DNA from: Plantago elongata | Lineage: Eukaryota > Streptophyta > Magnoliopsida > Lamiales > Plantaginaceae | Direction of reading: 5' to 3' | DNA: 58,474 nt | Assembly: GCA_036897095.1 (NCBI GenBank) | Contig: JAYMSP010000315.1 | Span: 1 to 58,474 of the forward strand | Shown: in pieces, positions 24,274 to 36,241 of the stretch | How the letters are laid out: the number at the start of each line of letters is the position of its first letter | How positions within the stretch are numbered: position 1 is the stretch's first letter | Position numbers and translations under genes: made by a program | The notes under the pieces: model-generated | The model's database searches: none | Seen by the model: only the letters and a program-made list of their open reading frames with translations | Told to the model about the DNA's origin: nothing

Positions 24274-26235
24274 GAAATGAGAGTTTGATCGTTTGGATTC
24301 TTGAATTGAAGTTGAAGAGACTACATTGGATATATATAAGAAACCAAAGTGTATATTTTGTAACTTTTGCAGGATACCGTCTTTTTGGAGATATGTTCAG
24401 CATCATATATGTAGATACGTACGAACGTCGAAATACTTAGCTATAATCATAATTTTAAGAAAATGCATGTAATACAATGATAATTTATGTTTATTAAATA
24501 TACAATGTTTAAAGTTTAAAGTATTTATAGTTAAATATTTAATATTGATGTGATCGTTTAGACATATCTTATCCCATAAAATTATGAAAAGTGTTATTCC
24601 AAATAGTGGGAATGTCAAAAAGTTTGATAGCAGGGAATATGAGGAAAATTGGTGCCATTGTCCTTTTTAGTTAGGTGATTATGCAAGAAATTTTTTAGTG
24701 CATTGTATCATTAAGTTTGCGATATGATCTAGCCGTGCAAGCTAGTGATTACTTACAAATTTCTTGTATAGCCCAAGCTAGTGATTACTCATTAAATCCC
24801 ATTTAAGATATGAAAAGGAAAAACTGAAGATCCCATTTTAAGATAGCTTGGAACTTTAAATTTTCAAGAAATTAAAAAGACGTAACGACTTAAAATACAT
24901 TATTGAATTACAACGTGACCAAAGAAGCTTGTGAGGACAAGTACTTATATACGGTTAGGAGCGAAAGCAGTTGTACAGGCTTAAATTATTTGAAATATAT
25001 ATTATCATGCTCTAATTTTTTAAAATATTTTCGAATCAACATGTACCTAGAGTTAAAAACGTAGACAAATTGTATTAAACTCAAACTATTTGAAATATTT
25101 TCAAATCACATGATGCTCTAACTTTTCAAAATCATTGGAAACCATTTTGCAATTATTGACATAATCTCAACAAGCACAAATGATGGAGTGATTGATTATC
25201 ATGTTTGAGTCTGATTCATAAATTGGTTTAATTCTTGATATTTCATTAGGAAATTACTATAATCTTCTTTATGAACAACTATGATCACTATATAATACTC
25301 CTATAAAACCTCTACAGAATTGAAATGAATGTTTAAAACGTTAAGTAATCTTCCATACATTAATATAAAAAACGTCATTCATCTGTTGTAATAGTATGAA
25401 GATAAGATTGAAATCTTTCTTGTTTCCAGGTTCGTTCTCTAAATTTAGTCATGCCATGTCATTTAGACCTGAGATAATTAGATTTAGTGAAACTACTTTT
25501 CCATGTGTCTCTAACTGAAAGACCTTTGTCAACAAGATTGGAAATGTTTTGTTCAAGTAATGCAACTTGTAATAAAGTTTGACTGTCTTCTTCAAGTAAT
25601 AAAAAATTGGTTTTACTGTAGCTCTGACTAGTAATCGAATATAATCAACTCTATGATTACTTTAACTAATACTTCACGGATGCAGCATCAAATTTCACCA
25701 TGATTTTCATATTTGAATCAATCTATATAGATAAAATGCATGAGTGAGGCGTATTATCAGACTGCGATTCGTTGTCACTTTAATATTATGTATGAAATAT
25801 TCTGCAGAATAACTTAAACTGCAAGTTATGTTTCAAAAGTGGTTTAAATATATCCAGTCCATTTGTAAATCATTAATGAAGCTTTTAAATTATATATGTA
25901 AGAAGAAACGTGAATCAATTCAAGCATATTTTCACATTACAATATATATACATACTCCAATTGCAAGAATGTTATTCCAAATGTAAAGTCAAAATTGGAG
26001 GTTTATAAATTAAAAAGTCCCACGTTCTTGCAGGTTACAACTTACAAGTACAACTTTTAAATGTTAGGCAAGAAAAGTATAGAATATTACCAAATTATAG
26101 CAAACATGGTGCATGACTCTTTATGTGCCTTTGATCTTCCTTTATATGGTTCCTTGGTTTCCATTTTTTGGACCTTCTCGTGTCCATTATGTCAAATTAT
26201 GGACCACATGCATATGACATTATCACATTATAACC

Positions 26236-26930
26236 AGGGCGAAGCTACCCTTTGGTTTGACCCATGCTCGACACAGAATAATTTTTAAAATATTTTACAC
26301 GTATATATATTCAATTTTAATTTTTATTCAAAATTTAAGTCTCTTACAATACTATTTATAATAGAATTAAAAAAAGATACACAAACTTTAAATTTCAATA
26401 ATAACTTACATACCTTAAGAAAAATTTATACATTTCATATTTTTATAAAATAATTGTTGACTACATAAATATTTAGCATAATTTAATATTTTTATTAGCA
26501 ATATCAATTCAATTATATTGAATTTAAATATACATAAATCACCGTTTCAAAAAACTTTATATATTTGAATTGACGTATAGCTTTATATAAAAATACAGTG
26601 AAAAATATATTTTTAATTGTAAAACGTGCAGTAGGTGTGTATAAGTGATATTGAATATTATTTTTATTTTTATTAAACGGTTAAATAGTGACTCAAATAA
26701 GTCGGAGGGGAAACGTCTTACCAACTGAGATGCACTTCGTTATCCATTGGTTATTATTTTTTAGATGTGTTTTTCTTTGTTTTTTTTTAAATTTATAATG
26801 TATCTAAGTTATGTGGTACGGTAAAAATACTAATTATACGAAGTCATGTATAATGAGTAAATAATTTTTATATTTTTAGTATTTAAAATCGAGTTCAAGC
26901 ACGAGCTGAGAAAAATTTCTGACTTCGCCT
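26236..26930. mobile_element. Possible ~0.7 kb element with short inverted termini
   Basis: The left end AGGGCGAAGCT and the right end GACTTCGCCT are imperfect inverted matches (one base inserted), flanked by the similar words ATTATA and ATTAT. The interior is AT-rich and non-coding. Weakly supported. Confidence 0.3.
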
Positions 26931-27513
26931 GTGATTATGACTCTTTGATTCATGAATATTATGAGGATTAAGTTAATTAACCATAAATAAATATACTATA
27001 TTTACATACTCTAATTATAACGTCTCAGAATTTGAAGTCAAGATTAAAGAGTTTAAAATGTTTAAAAACGTTACTCGTTCCAACAATGTACACATTTTTT
27101 GGGGAATCCACTTAGAATAACTTTAGAGTTAAGTGTACTTGTTCTGGAGCAATGCTATGGGTGACTAACTGAGAAGTATATCAATTCACACACGAGTGAG
27201 GTTAAAGTGTGCTGGAAAGTACCTATGTTGGTAAAGTAGAGCCATCATAAAAAACTGTCTATGAGTAATCATACCGACCTAAAGAGCCGGGGCTCAGCCC
27301 ACTAGTTATCCGGATTGTTACATGAATAGTCTTATTTATGATTCAATTTGGAGTTCTGGACTAAATACAAACCGGTAGTTATGGACTTATGGTAATGTAA
27401 CACTACTCCACACCTAGTATAAGTGCACTTGAGCCCAAATGATACTATTCAAAGAGATATATTATATACTTATGTTACTTGCACATTCGATTAGTTTTGA
27501 TAAAAGAAAATTT

Positions 27514-27769
27514 AGGGGCTGATTGACATGCGACTTTAATGCCTCAATTTAAATGTTTGAATAGTTATCGGAATTATAGTTGGATTGTTAAAATTGTGTT
27601 TGGTATAGAATTGTAATTGGATAGTGTATTATATGTTTGTTATATAGATAGAGAAAAATGTTGTTACTGTAGATACATTTCGATCTTTGGCATTTAAATG
27701 TCATAACAAACTCAAAATCTCCGAGTAGCATCCAAACGGACATTTGGATGCTACTCCAATCAGCCCCTG
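27514..27769. mobile_element. MITE-like element with 12-bp terminal inverted repeats
   Basis: Starts AGGGGCTGATTG and ends CAATCAGCCCCT, a perfect 12-bp inverted pair about 255 bp apart, with no coding capacity. Next to the right end is a nested hairpin (27723-27756) with 14-bp perfect arms around GAGTAGCATCCAAA. Flanks do not show a clear target-site duplication, so the superfamily is not assigned. Confidence 0.55.
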
Positions 27770-28492
27770 GATAATCGAAATGAAATGTATTGGGAATATT
27801 CTTATGTAATCATAATCCATAATGAATCCATGAGAAATATTAAGTGAAGATGTTGATTATCCATTCAACTGTTGAAGCTAGCACGACAAGAGCTGATAAG
27901 GTAAGATTCCATTTTTTCCTTGTAGAATTCTTCATAGAAACAAGACCCGATCGTTCCGTTGATTAGTTAAATCATGTTTTGTCATTTAGGACTAGAAAAT
28001 CAAATTTTGAGCGGGTAATTTTCATCTCGGCTATTGAAAAGGGCAACGTGTTTTATCAATCATATTTCAAATGATTCGTTGAGTAACACAATTACAAAAC
28101 TGCCATTAAAGTTTGCTAATCCTTTTCCTCATGTCAATCGCCTGAAATACTTTTTCCTTATGTAATCAAATAAAATCTATACTAGTATTGAAACTGTGAT
28201 GTGCAAATTATAATAAAATATTGATTTTTCAGCTAATTTAATTCAATTCACATTAGACTATTAGTTCAATTTACTTATAATGCCAGTTAGTGCGGTGATT
28301 ATGATTAAGTAATTCTCTTTATTTCATGAAATTTATTTGTAACACTCATGAAAGAGTTTTCAATGTTTAACGTTGTACCATTTTTGTAACTTGTTAGATA
28401 AATATGAGTTTAAGACATTTGATCTTCTAAAAAGTTTACCGTCGTATTTTTTATTTCACCTCTTTCTATATCCTATCTTCAACTTCAAATTA

Positions 28493-28554
28493 CTATAATA
28501 TATTTATAAAATTCATATGATCTCTATAATATATTTATAAAATTCACATGATCT
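28493..28554 (+). repeat. 31-bp tandem duplication
   Basis: Two copies of CTATAATATATTTATAAAAT plus 11 nt, at 28493-28523 and 28524-28554, differing by one T/C. Confidence 0.85.
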
Positions 28555-29033
28555 CTAAATCGGAACTTGGAAGCTCCGAATTTAAATCATATTAAAAAGT
28601 TAGGAATTGATTAACTTGTGGTCGGATCGTTATTCGAAACACTCCCTACTCAAACTAGTTGTAGAATGTGGTTGACGGCCCTGAAATGTAATACGAGCAT
28701 CTGTGTATTTTAGTGGTTCAGGTATTACGTATATTCCTATAAGAATAATACAGTAATCTTCCCAAGAGTGAAGAGTACGTTCCCAATTCCCTGGATATAG
28801 AAGCGACGGAGCAAAATGCCAAAAGCCAACTGCAAATCAAGCTTACGCAGCAACATTCCAAGCCACATACCAAAACTCCCAAAACAGCCACTTAAATTAA
28901 AATCCACACAATTAATCATATCCGCCACTCATTATTCACATAAAACCCCCTAATTTTCCTCATAATACTCCTTTTCCCCTTCCCCGAAAATTATGTTGCA
29001 GTAGCAGAATCTCCAACTCCACTCAACCCAAAA

Positions 29034-32000
29034 ATGGAGCACCAAGCCTTAGTCGTAAAGCCACCAGGCACACATTACCTTATCCCAAACAACCGCCGCC
29101 ACGTCACCTCCGTCTGCTGCATCAGCCGCCGTCAGCCCGACGAGGTTCGCCTCTCGAAGCGGCGAGATGTCATCATCACTCCGTTCCTCGCAATTGGAGC
29201 CTACGCCCTCCGATCGGCGATGGCTAGGGCTGAGGAGAAGCCGGTGGCGCAGTCGGAGGTTAATGAATCGGTGGATGGAGAGCCGGTGAAGGAGATTAAG
29301 AAGGAGGAGGTGAAGAAGAAGGAGGAGGAGGTGATTAGCTCGAGGATATATGACGCGACGGTGATCGGAGAGCCGATGGCGATGGGGAAGGATAAGAGGA
29401 AGGTGTGGGAGAAGATGATGAATGCGAGGGTTGTGTATTTGGGGGAGGCGGAGCAGGTTCCGACTAAGGATGATAAGGAGGTGGCGCTGGAGATTGTGAA
29501 GAGTTTGAGGAAGAGGTGTGTGGAGGCGGAGAGGAGCTTGTCGTTGGCGTTGGAAGGTTTTCCGTGTAATTTGCAGGAGCAGCTTAATCAGTTTATGGAT
29601 AAGAGGTCTGGTTCTCTGATTGTATTGCTTGTTGTAGTGATTATTGATGCTGATTGCTGATAATTTGGATTGATTTCGTTTAAGTTCTCGCAGGTGTTGA
29701 TTGAGTAGACTTTAATGGATATGTTTGTGTTAGTAGTAATAGCTTCATGATTCATGGATTGAAGTTTAGTTTTCGAAATGTGTTTAGTTTGGTTAATAAG
29801 TCTAGAAGGCTTTTGAAATAGTTTGAAACTTTAATTTGTTTCTGTTTTGGCTACGCTGGAAAGAGCATCATTAGATTATTGATGAAAATGTACCTAAACT
29901 TAACTGGGTTTTTTTTGGATGTGAGTTCATGAACGTGAATAATCCATTTTATGGTGGTGATATGGCTGGAATCTTGATAGCAGGAGTGCCTGTTTTAGTG
30001 TTGCATGCGCACTGTGTTCTCCAATGTACAGTAGCTTATAACATTCCTTACTGGAGTTTTTTAACTTGTGGCAGGATTGATGGAGACAAACTGAAATCTT
30101 TTGTGACACATTGGACGCCTGAACGCTGGCAAGAATATGAGCCTCTTTTAACTTACTGCCGTGATAACGGAGTTAGACTGCTTGCATGTGGTGTGCCAAT
30201 TGAGGTACTACTTCTGGCTAATCATTACATGACCGTGACAAAATTCTCTTCTTCATCTTCAGTTGAAACAAAGTAGGTCAGCCTGAAGAGACTCTGAATA
30301 TGAGAGACTAAATGAATAATCAATTCATCAATTGTATCTGCATAATCTCATGTGCAGGTAGCTTAAAAAGTACTGCCATTAAAAGATTTAAACCGTAAAA
30401 TAGGACATCTTGCAAATATTATATCTTCATGTTTAGAAACCTAGCCTGTAAGTTCTTATGTTGTATCTGTTAGTTTTCTATTTATCCTTCCTGATAATGC
30501 ATTAAGCACTGCTATCTGCGTATGTGTTTTAAGCATTCTTCCTAGTCAGTCAACTCAATTGCACTCCATATGTTATTAAGTCTTGAGACTGGAGCCGATG
30601 TTATTATCTTTGCTGGTTCAATAGGTCCTACGGACAGTTCTAGCTGAAGGTGTTCATGGATTGACTAAAGCTGATCGTAAAAGATATGCTCCACCAGCTG
30701 GTTCGGGCTTCATCTCAGGATTCCCTTCTATTTCTAGGAGATTCAGTACTGATATAAATTTCGCCAACCAGTCTGCTCCTTATGGTCCAAGCTCTTATCT
30801 TTCCATACAAGCCAGAGTTGTCGAGGATTACACAATGTCTCAGGCCGTCTTAGATGCTGTAAAAGATAGTGGATCCAATGGATTGCTTGTAGTAGTCACT
30901 GGTGCTAGCCATGTTTCATATGGATCCAGAGGAACTGGGCTACCTGCACGGATTTCAAGGAAAATGCAGAAGAAAAACCAAGTTGTTGTATTACTTGATC
31001 CTGAACGACAATATATACGAAGGGAGGGTGAAGTCCCTGTAGCAGATTTCTTGTGGTACTCTGCAGCCAGGCCTTGCAGTAGAAATTGCTTCGACCGTGC
31101 TGAAATTGCTCGAGTGATGAACGCTGCCGGTAGAAAGAGAGAAGCCTTACCACAGGTATATCTGTCAAATAACTTCGTGAAGTTTTCCTATATTGTCTTT
31201 TAGTTGCTTCGTTTACACTGCCAGTCCTGCACAAGTTATTGGAAAATCTTGAAAGTGCTGTTGCATTATCTTCTTCTCAGACTATAACTGTAAAAGCAAA
31301 AGATACTTTTTGTGCAATGAAATGACGAATACAAAATTCTACTCAGATAGCTCGCTAAGATTGAGATTATTAACACCTTTCAGAGACTAAACTATTTCTT
31401 AACTCAAAGTTTGATATAAAAATCAGTTTTTCTCATATACTACATATTTTGCAAATTCTGATCATTTACTTCATCCAATTCTGTCCCGTTTGTATTTTAA
31501 TTAGACAATTTATGTGTGCTTATCAGGACCTTCAGAATGGGTTAGATCTTGGTTTGGTATCACCAGAAGTGTTGCAAAATTTCTTTGATCTGGAAAAATA
31601 TCCTCTGATCTCGGAACTAACACATCGGTTCCAGGTACGCTAGCTTGATCCTCCTTTTTATTTCTACTTTAATTATAGTGGTTATTTAACTATGTAGATG
31701 GGATTGATTTTTTATGTTATTGATCAGGGTTTCAGGGAGAGATTGTTGGCAGATCCAAAGTTTTTACATAGATTAGCTATAGAAGAATCAATATCAATTA
31801 CCACTACATTGCTGGCACAGTACGAGAGACGTAAAGAGAATTTCTTTGAGGAACTTGATTACGTGGCCACTGATACGGCAAGGGGAGTGGTAGTTGATTT
31901 TTTCACAGTGTGGCTCCCAGCTCCTACATTATCGTTCTTATCTGCTGCTGGTGACATTAATGCACCTGACAGTGTGGAAGCGTTAAAAGGTCTTTTGGGT

Positions 32001-33251
32001 TCTATTCCAGATAACGCGTTTCAGAAAAATCTTGCAGGGAAGGACTGGGATTTAAATCACAGAATTGCATCTGTAATTATTGGTGGCCTTAAACTGGCTG
32101 GAGTTGGATTTATTTCTAGCATCAGTGCAGTTGCTTCTGCAAATGTATTGTTCGAAGTAAGGAAGCTACTTAATCCAAGCCTTGATAAAAAGAAACAGAA
32201 TAGAAGGTCGCCTATATTAAAAACAGCACTTGTTTATTCATCCTTTCTTGGAACATCAGCAAACCTGCGTTACCAGGTGGGTGAGCTTGTTTTGTGACTC
32301 TTAACTTTCAGTCTCCGTTTTTATATTTATCATTGTTATTCGTTACTGAAAGATGCATGGATCTTATCCCTTTTTGGTGATCCTGGCAACTCCTGAATAA
32401 GTGTTGATCTTGATGTGTTGTTACTCCCACATTTTCAGTTTCTCGAGTAACTGCTGAAATCTAGAATTGAAGTCTATGACTCTCCTTGCTTTTGCATTTA
32501 GTTGTAACCTTAAAATTTAATGTGCTGTTTGTATGCATGTCGTAGTCATCCAAAAAAATATAATAAAATGAAGCCAGTCGTTTTGGTGTGGCTACTACCA
32601 CAGCAGCATGTCTATCTCTTCATTTTAGTGAATACTAAGAATGAATTAATGAGGTCCAAAGAGAGATTTTCTCTTTGGATATACTACCTATATTGTCTAT
32701 TGCCTGGCTTTTGCGAGTGTATATGACGAAGAGTGACATCTGCATTTGTACAGATCATTGCTGGAATAGTGGAGCACCGGATTTCAGAGCAGTTTGCAGA
32801 CCAAGCATTACTTGTAAATATGATATCTTTCGTCTCTCGAACAATCAACTCTTATTGGGGAACCCAGGTGAGAAATAGAATCTGGATGGAAATTTGAAAT
32901 TTTAATCTGTTCTCGTTTCAGTTTGGTGAATTACGTGGCATTATTTTGCTCCGAAAATTTCTAGTGCAGACTTGTGCTGCTGTGCATGCATTGGCCATGT
33001 TAATCTGTTATAAAGCTGAAGTCCAAGTGATACCGAGAAAATTGAAAAATATGGTTTTCATCATTCATGTCATCTAACTGAAATTCATCTTTCTTGATTT
33101 GTTGCAGCAATGGATTGATCTGGCACGGTACACCGGACTGCAGGCTCGTAAAAGTGAGGAAATCTCAACCCCGTCTCCTGATCCTACACCCTCTGCTGCA
33201 CTAGAATGCAATGTTGAAGATACCAACATCGAGGAAACAAACAATGAGTAG
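29034..33251 (+). CDS. RER6: RETICULATA-RELATED 5/6, plastid protein with ChaN/Tiki-like and DUF3411 domains
   Basis: Seven exons: 29034-29605, 30075-30204, 30625-31155, 31527-31634, 31728-32276, 32754-32867, 33108-33251; 715 residues. The N-terminus is basic and Ser/Arg-rich with an internal Cys pair, like a plastid transit peptide, followed by an acidic/Lys-rich linker. Residues about 135-370 resemble the haem-binding-uptake Tiki/ChaN fold ([74 protein letters not shown]). Residues about 445-690 form the RETICULATA-like DUF3411 region with hydrophobic helices ([39 protein letters not shown]). Arabidopsis RER proteins are chloroplast-envelope proteins affecting leaf mesophyll development. 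RER5 and RER6 are close paralogues; neighbours favour RER6. The usual His of the ChaN GExH motif is Glu here. Confidence 0.93.
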
Positions 33252-33436
33252 ATGAAAATGATGCCGCAACTATATGTATAGCTTCTGGTAGTCTGGTACA
33301 ATCTGTAGAGTGCCGGTTATGATTTTCTTTTTCTTCTATTCCTCCACACACCACACCCCTCTCCCCAATTCATATGGCTGTCCCATTTTTGTAAAAGCTC
33401 ATAGTACATAGAATTCATTATTGAAAATAGAAAACC
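33249..33436 (+). repeat. RER 3' end, copy 1 (stop codon and 3' UTR)
   Basis: Reference copy of a segment found three times: TAGATGAAAATGATGCCGCA, then TATAGCTTCTGGTA, GTGCCGGTTATGA, TCTATTCCTCCAC, GTCCCATTTTTGT and CATTATTGAAAATAGA in this order. Confidence 0.85.
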
Positions 33437-33639
33437 ACACCACAGTTACAGTACTATATTTATATTACGGCTGTTAGCTGATAGCTTCTTATTTATCTTT
33501 TGCCTGCTTGTCAATTTTGATTGCTATTCAGTTTAATGATCTATGCAAAACACTGTAAAATCTTGTAAAACTTGAGAAACCAATGAAAATGTAATATTTG
33601 TCAAATGTGTTACTAATTAAGGTGTTACTAAGGGATTCG

Positions 33640-33808
33640 GATGAAAATGATGTTGCGACTCGTGACTATGTATAGCTTCTGGTACGAGCTGTTAAATGCC
33701 GGTTATGTTTATTCCTCCACCCCTCCCCCTACCCGTATAGTGTCCCAAATTTGTCAAAGATTACATAGTACAGAGGATTCCATTATTGAAATTGAAAAAT
33801 AGAGAACC
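33640..33808 (+). repeat. RER 3' UTR, decayed copy 2
   Basis: Same order of words as the RER 3' UTR: GATGAAAATGATGTTGCGAC, TATAGCTTCTGGTACGAG, ATGCCGGTTATG, TTATTCCTCCACC, GTCCCAAATTTGT, CATTATTGAAATTG. Mismatches and small indels throughout. No coding exon precedes this copy. Confidence 0.8.
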
Positions 33809-33840
33809 AGCAGAGTTACATTATAATTCATGGTGTAAGC

Positions 33841-34281
33841 CTAGATATCACCAAACTTGAATGCAATGAAGGAGCCTAAGAGAAATATGCAGCAGTAAAC
33901 AATCCTGAGCCAGAGTGGGGATGGAATAGCAAGTGCCAGAAAGAACGCTAGAGCCACAAAAACATTGCCCATTCGCTTCAGTATCCTGGCTTGATACGAA
34001 TCGTTGGCAAGGAACTGGACAACAAAAGTGGTGGCAAAGGAACAAGCCATAAAGAGACCAAACAAGTGAACTGACAGAGGAATTGGGAGTTCATTGCCAG
34101 ACTCGAAATGCAAAACTAGAAAACCGAGGGCTGAAGCGAAGCAGAAACCGAGAATTGAGCCTGACAAATCATTGTTAACATGAGCATCCTGAAGCTGCAG
34201 GTCTGGATGAGGAGTTGATGGGGAGAGTATCTCTCGGATACTTTTCAGCTGAGAACGGAAGTATTGAAATAAGGTCCCCAT
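33841..34281 (-). CDS. Uncharacterised small multi-pass membrane protein
   Basis: Intronless frame of 146 residues. The N-terminal 45 residues are soluble (MGTLFQYFRSQLKSIREILS, then Pro/His/Asp). Four hydrophobic stretches follow, about residues 42-60, 67-88, 104-119 and 124-142, the last ending FIAFKFGDI, so four passes are likely. I do not recognise a named family. It lies antisense between decayed copies 2 and 3 of the RER 3' end; its stop is about 30 bp after copy 2. Codon pattern and a clean frame of alternating hydrophobic and charged segments argue that it is real. Confidence 0.7.
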   Translation of the reverse strand: MGTLFQYFRSQLKSIREILSPSTPHPDLQLQDAHVNNDLSGSILGFCFASALGFLVLHFESGNELPIPLSVHLFGLFMACSFATTFVVQFLANDSYQARILKRMGNVFVALAFFLALAIPSPLWLRIVYCCIFLLGSFIAFKFGDI

Positions 34282-34826
34282 ATGTAAGTGTATTATTTGG
34301 CTGTTAAGATTTATATACTACTACTACTGATTGATATGAATACAAATCACCACATAGGAAGAAGCACTAATAAGCAGGCTAATTGGCTAAGCCTGGGCCC
34401 GCATTTGTCCTAGTCTAGACTAAGACCGCCGCAAAAAGTTCCCGTCCCTTTCTCTGTGCCAGATCCGGTGCAGTCGTTATGCGAGTTGCACTGGATTATT
34501 AATACTTTCTTCCTTGTTGCAGTCTTGTTACCGTCCCTTTGACTTTCAAGCCTGACATATCACTGGGTTCTCGGTGAACACCACTACATTTTCAAATTAA
34601 GGCCCAAATCTTTCACACACTGGGCTTTGATTTACTCAAAACATAGCAGCCCAACAATTCAGCTTATATCAGATTAATTCAGTTCAGTTAAAGATTAATT
34701 CAGTTCAGTTAAAGATAATTGTAGTCTAAGAGAAAATTGAAAAATCGGTCATCATCATTTATCTGCCCAGTTTAGTGATTACTGCTTAAGTGAAATATAT
34801 GTTTCTTGATTGTTGCAGGCTTGCAG
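34282..34826. other. Spacer with a 21-bp tandem repeat
   Basis: Upstream region of the small membrane-protein gene. AATTCAGTTCAGTTAAAGAT occurs twice head to tail (34676-34717), part of the dispersed ACTGAACTGAA-type repeat. Confidence 0.6.
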
Positions 34827-34975
34827 CAATGGATTATCTGGCCCGTTACCAGCTGCGCAGGCTCGTAAAAGTGAAGAAATATCATTCCCGACTCCTGGTC
34901 CTACAGGCTACAACCTCTGTTGTCTTGAGATGTAATGTTGAAGATACTGATATTGAGGAAATAAACGAGCAGTAG
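34827..34975 (+). pseudogene. Duplicated last exon of the RER gene, frameshifted
   Basis: Begins CAATGGATT after a GTTGCAG-like acceptor, as RER exon 7 does, and ends with a TAG in the same context (GAGCAGTAGATGAAATGATG). A base lost after CAATGGATT shifts the frame, and a stop follows within 14 codons. The 3' UTR homology continues to about 35130 (copy 3). No upstream RER exons accompany it, so it is a dead fragment. Confidence 0.85.
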
Positions 34976-35130
34976 ATGAAATGATGCCGCATTGTATAGC
35001 TTCTGGCACGACCTTTAGGGTGCCGGACTGCCGGTTGTGATCTTATATCTTCTTCTATTCCTCCAGCGCCCTCCCAAATTATATGATGTCCCATTTTTGT
35101 AAAAGCTCACATATTACATAAAATTTCATC

Positions 35131-36241
35131 ATATCAGACACTTAGTGCCTGGCAATATCCGCAAGGGTCTTATTTCTGATACTAGAAGTGATATTAATAT
35201 TTTCTATTTTGGAGTTTATAAAGTAAAGAAAGACTATAGTGGCATTTCTTAATTTATAGCAAAACCATAAATGAATCCTCTAAGCTTGCGTAATCTTAGT
35301 TAAGTAAAAAGATAGTACTTCAAGTCCCCTACCTAGTTATTCAGTTATAAATTTATCTTCTTGGTTTTTATTTTATTGCTTATTTATTTATTCTGGAAGC
35401 AATTAACACGATGCCTATAAATATAAATTAATTGAATTTATATCACATACGAACTCACATATTATATATTTGTGAGATATTTATGTTTTGAATGGATAAA
35501 TGCAAAAAAAATTTACACATTTATATGCACAAGTTAATTAAGAAAGTAGCGAAATTTCAAGTGTTATTAACCCATAAGTGAAATAGTCTCTTCAATTTAT
35601 TAGTTGGATAAGTTGACTTTAGACAACTCATTGTATACTTTTACTATTTTTAGGTGTGAAATGACTCTATCATTTAGTAGTTCAAAGAGTTATGCACATA
35701 ATTATAATTATAAATATATAATATTTTAAAAAGAATAATATAATACAAATGTTAAATTGTAAAAATAAAATACATACTCGAAGGAAGTGGCTAGTGTAAC
35801 TAATAGATGAAATAGAAAAACTTGGGAAGGACAAATGGTGTGAAGATTTCACTAAGCCGAAAATGCTTTTCATTTGAATAAGCAAGAAGAGTTCATCAGA
35901 TTACATAGATTCATAAATATTCAAATGGTAATACAACAAGACAAAAATAATCAATACAGAAGTCATGACATACTTTGTAAGCAAGTTCATTAGTCGCTCT
36001 CCTGGTGTGATGGATCTGGACCGCTGCAAGGGAGATCGAAGTAGATCTCCTTTCATGGCACAATTCAATTTTCTCAGAACTAAAGAACTAAGCAAGCACA
36101 TTCTAAATCACCCAATTTGTATATATAATCTGACTGAAGAACATGTTACATGAGATCAAGTAAGAGAATAAAGTGTAGGAAACAGCCATCTCACAAGTCA
36201 CAACTATGGTCTACAATAACTTGTTCCTCTCGCCTCGTCCT
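35131..36241. other. AT-rich spacer
   Basis: No gene called. A minus-strand frame at 35901-36101 contains a short basic stretch (LLRSPLQRSRSITPGERL) that looks protein-like, but no start context, splice partner or known domain supports it; it may be an exon fragment or chance. Confidence 0.4.

Larger units (their letters stand above)
24274..29033. other. Long AT-rich spacer with transposon relics
   Basis: About 4.8 kb without a supportable gene. It holds a MITE-like element (27514-27769), a possible longer inverted-terminus element (26236-26930), a 31-bp tandem duplication (28493-28554), and near the right end the promoter and 5' UTR of the RER gene. A 63-codon minus frame at 28737-28928 has no support. 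Confidence 0.6.

Noticed and set aside
26700..26760. Reverse-strand tRNA-like A box (CTCAGTTGGTAAGACG)
   Set aside because: No matching B box at proper distance and no defined ends.
35901..36101. Short minus-strand frame with a basic SPLQRSRS stretch
   Set aside because: No start context or neighbouring exon could be found; kept only as a remark on the spacer.
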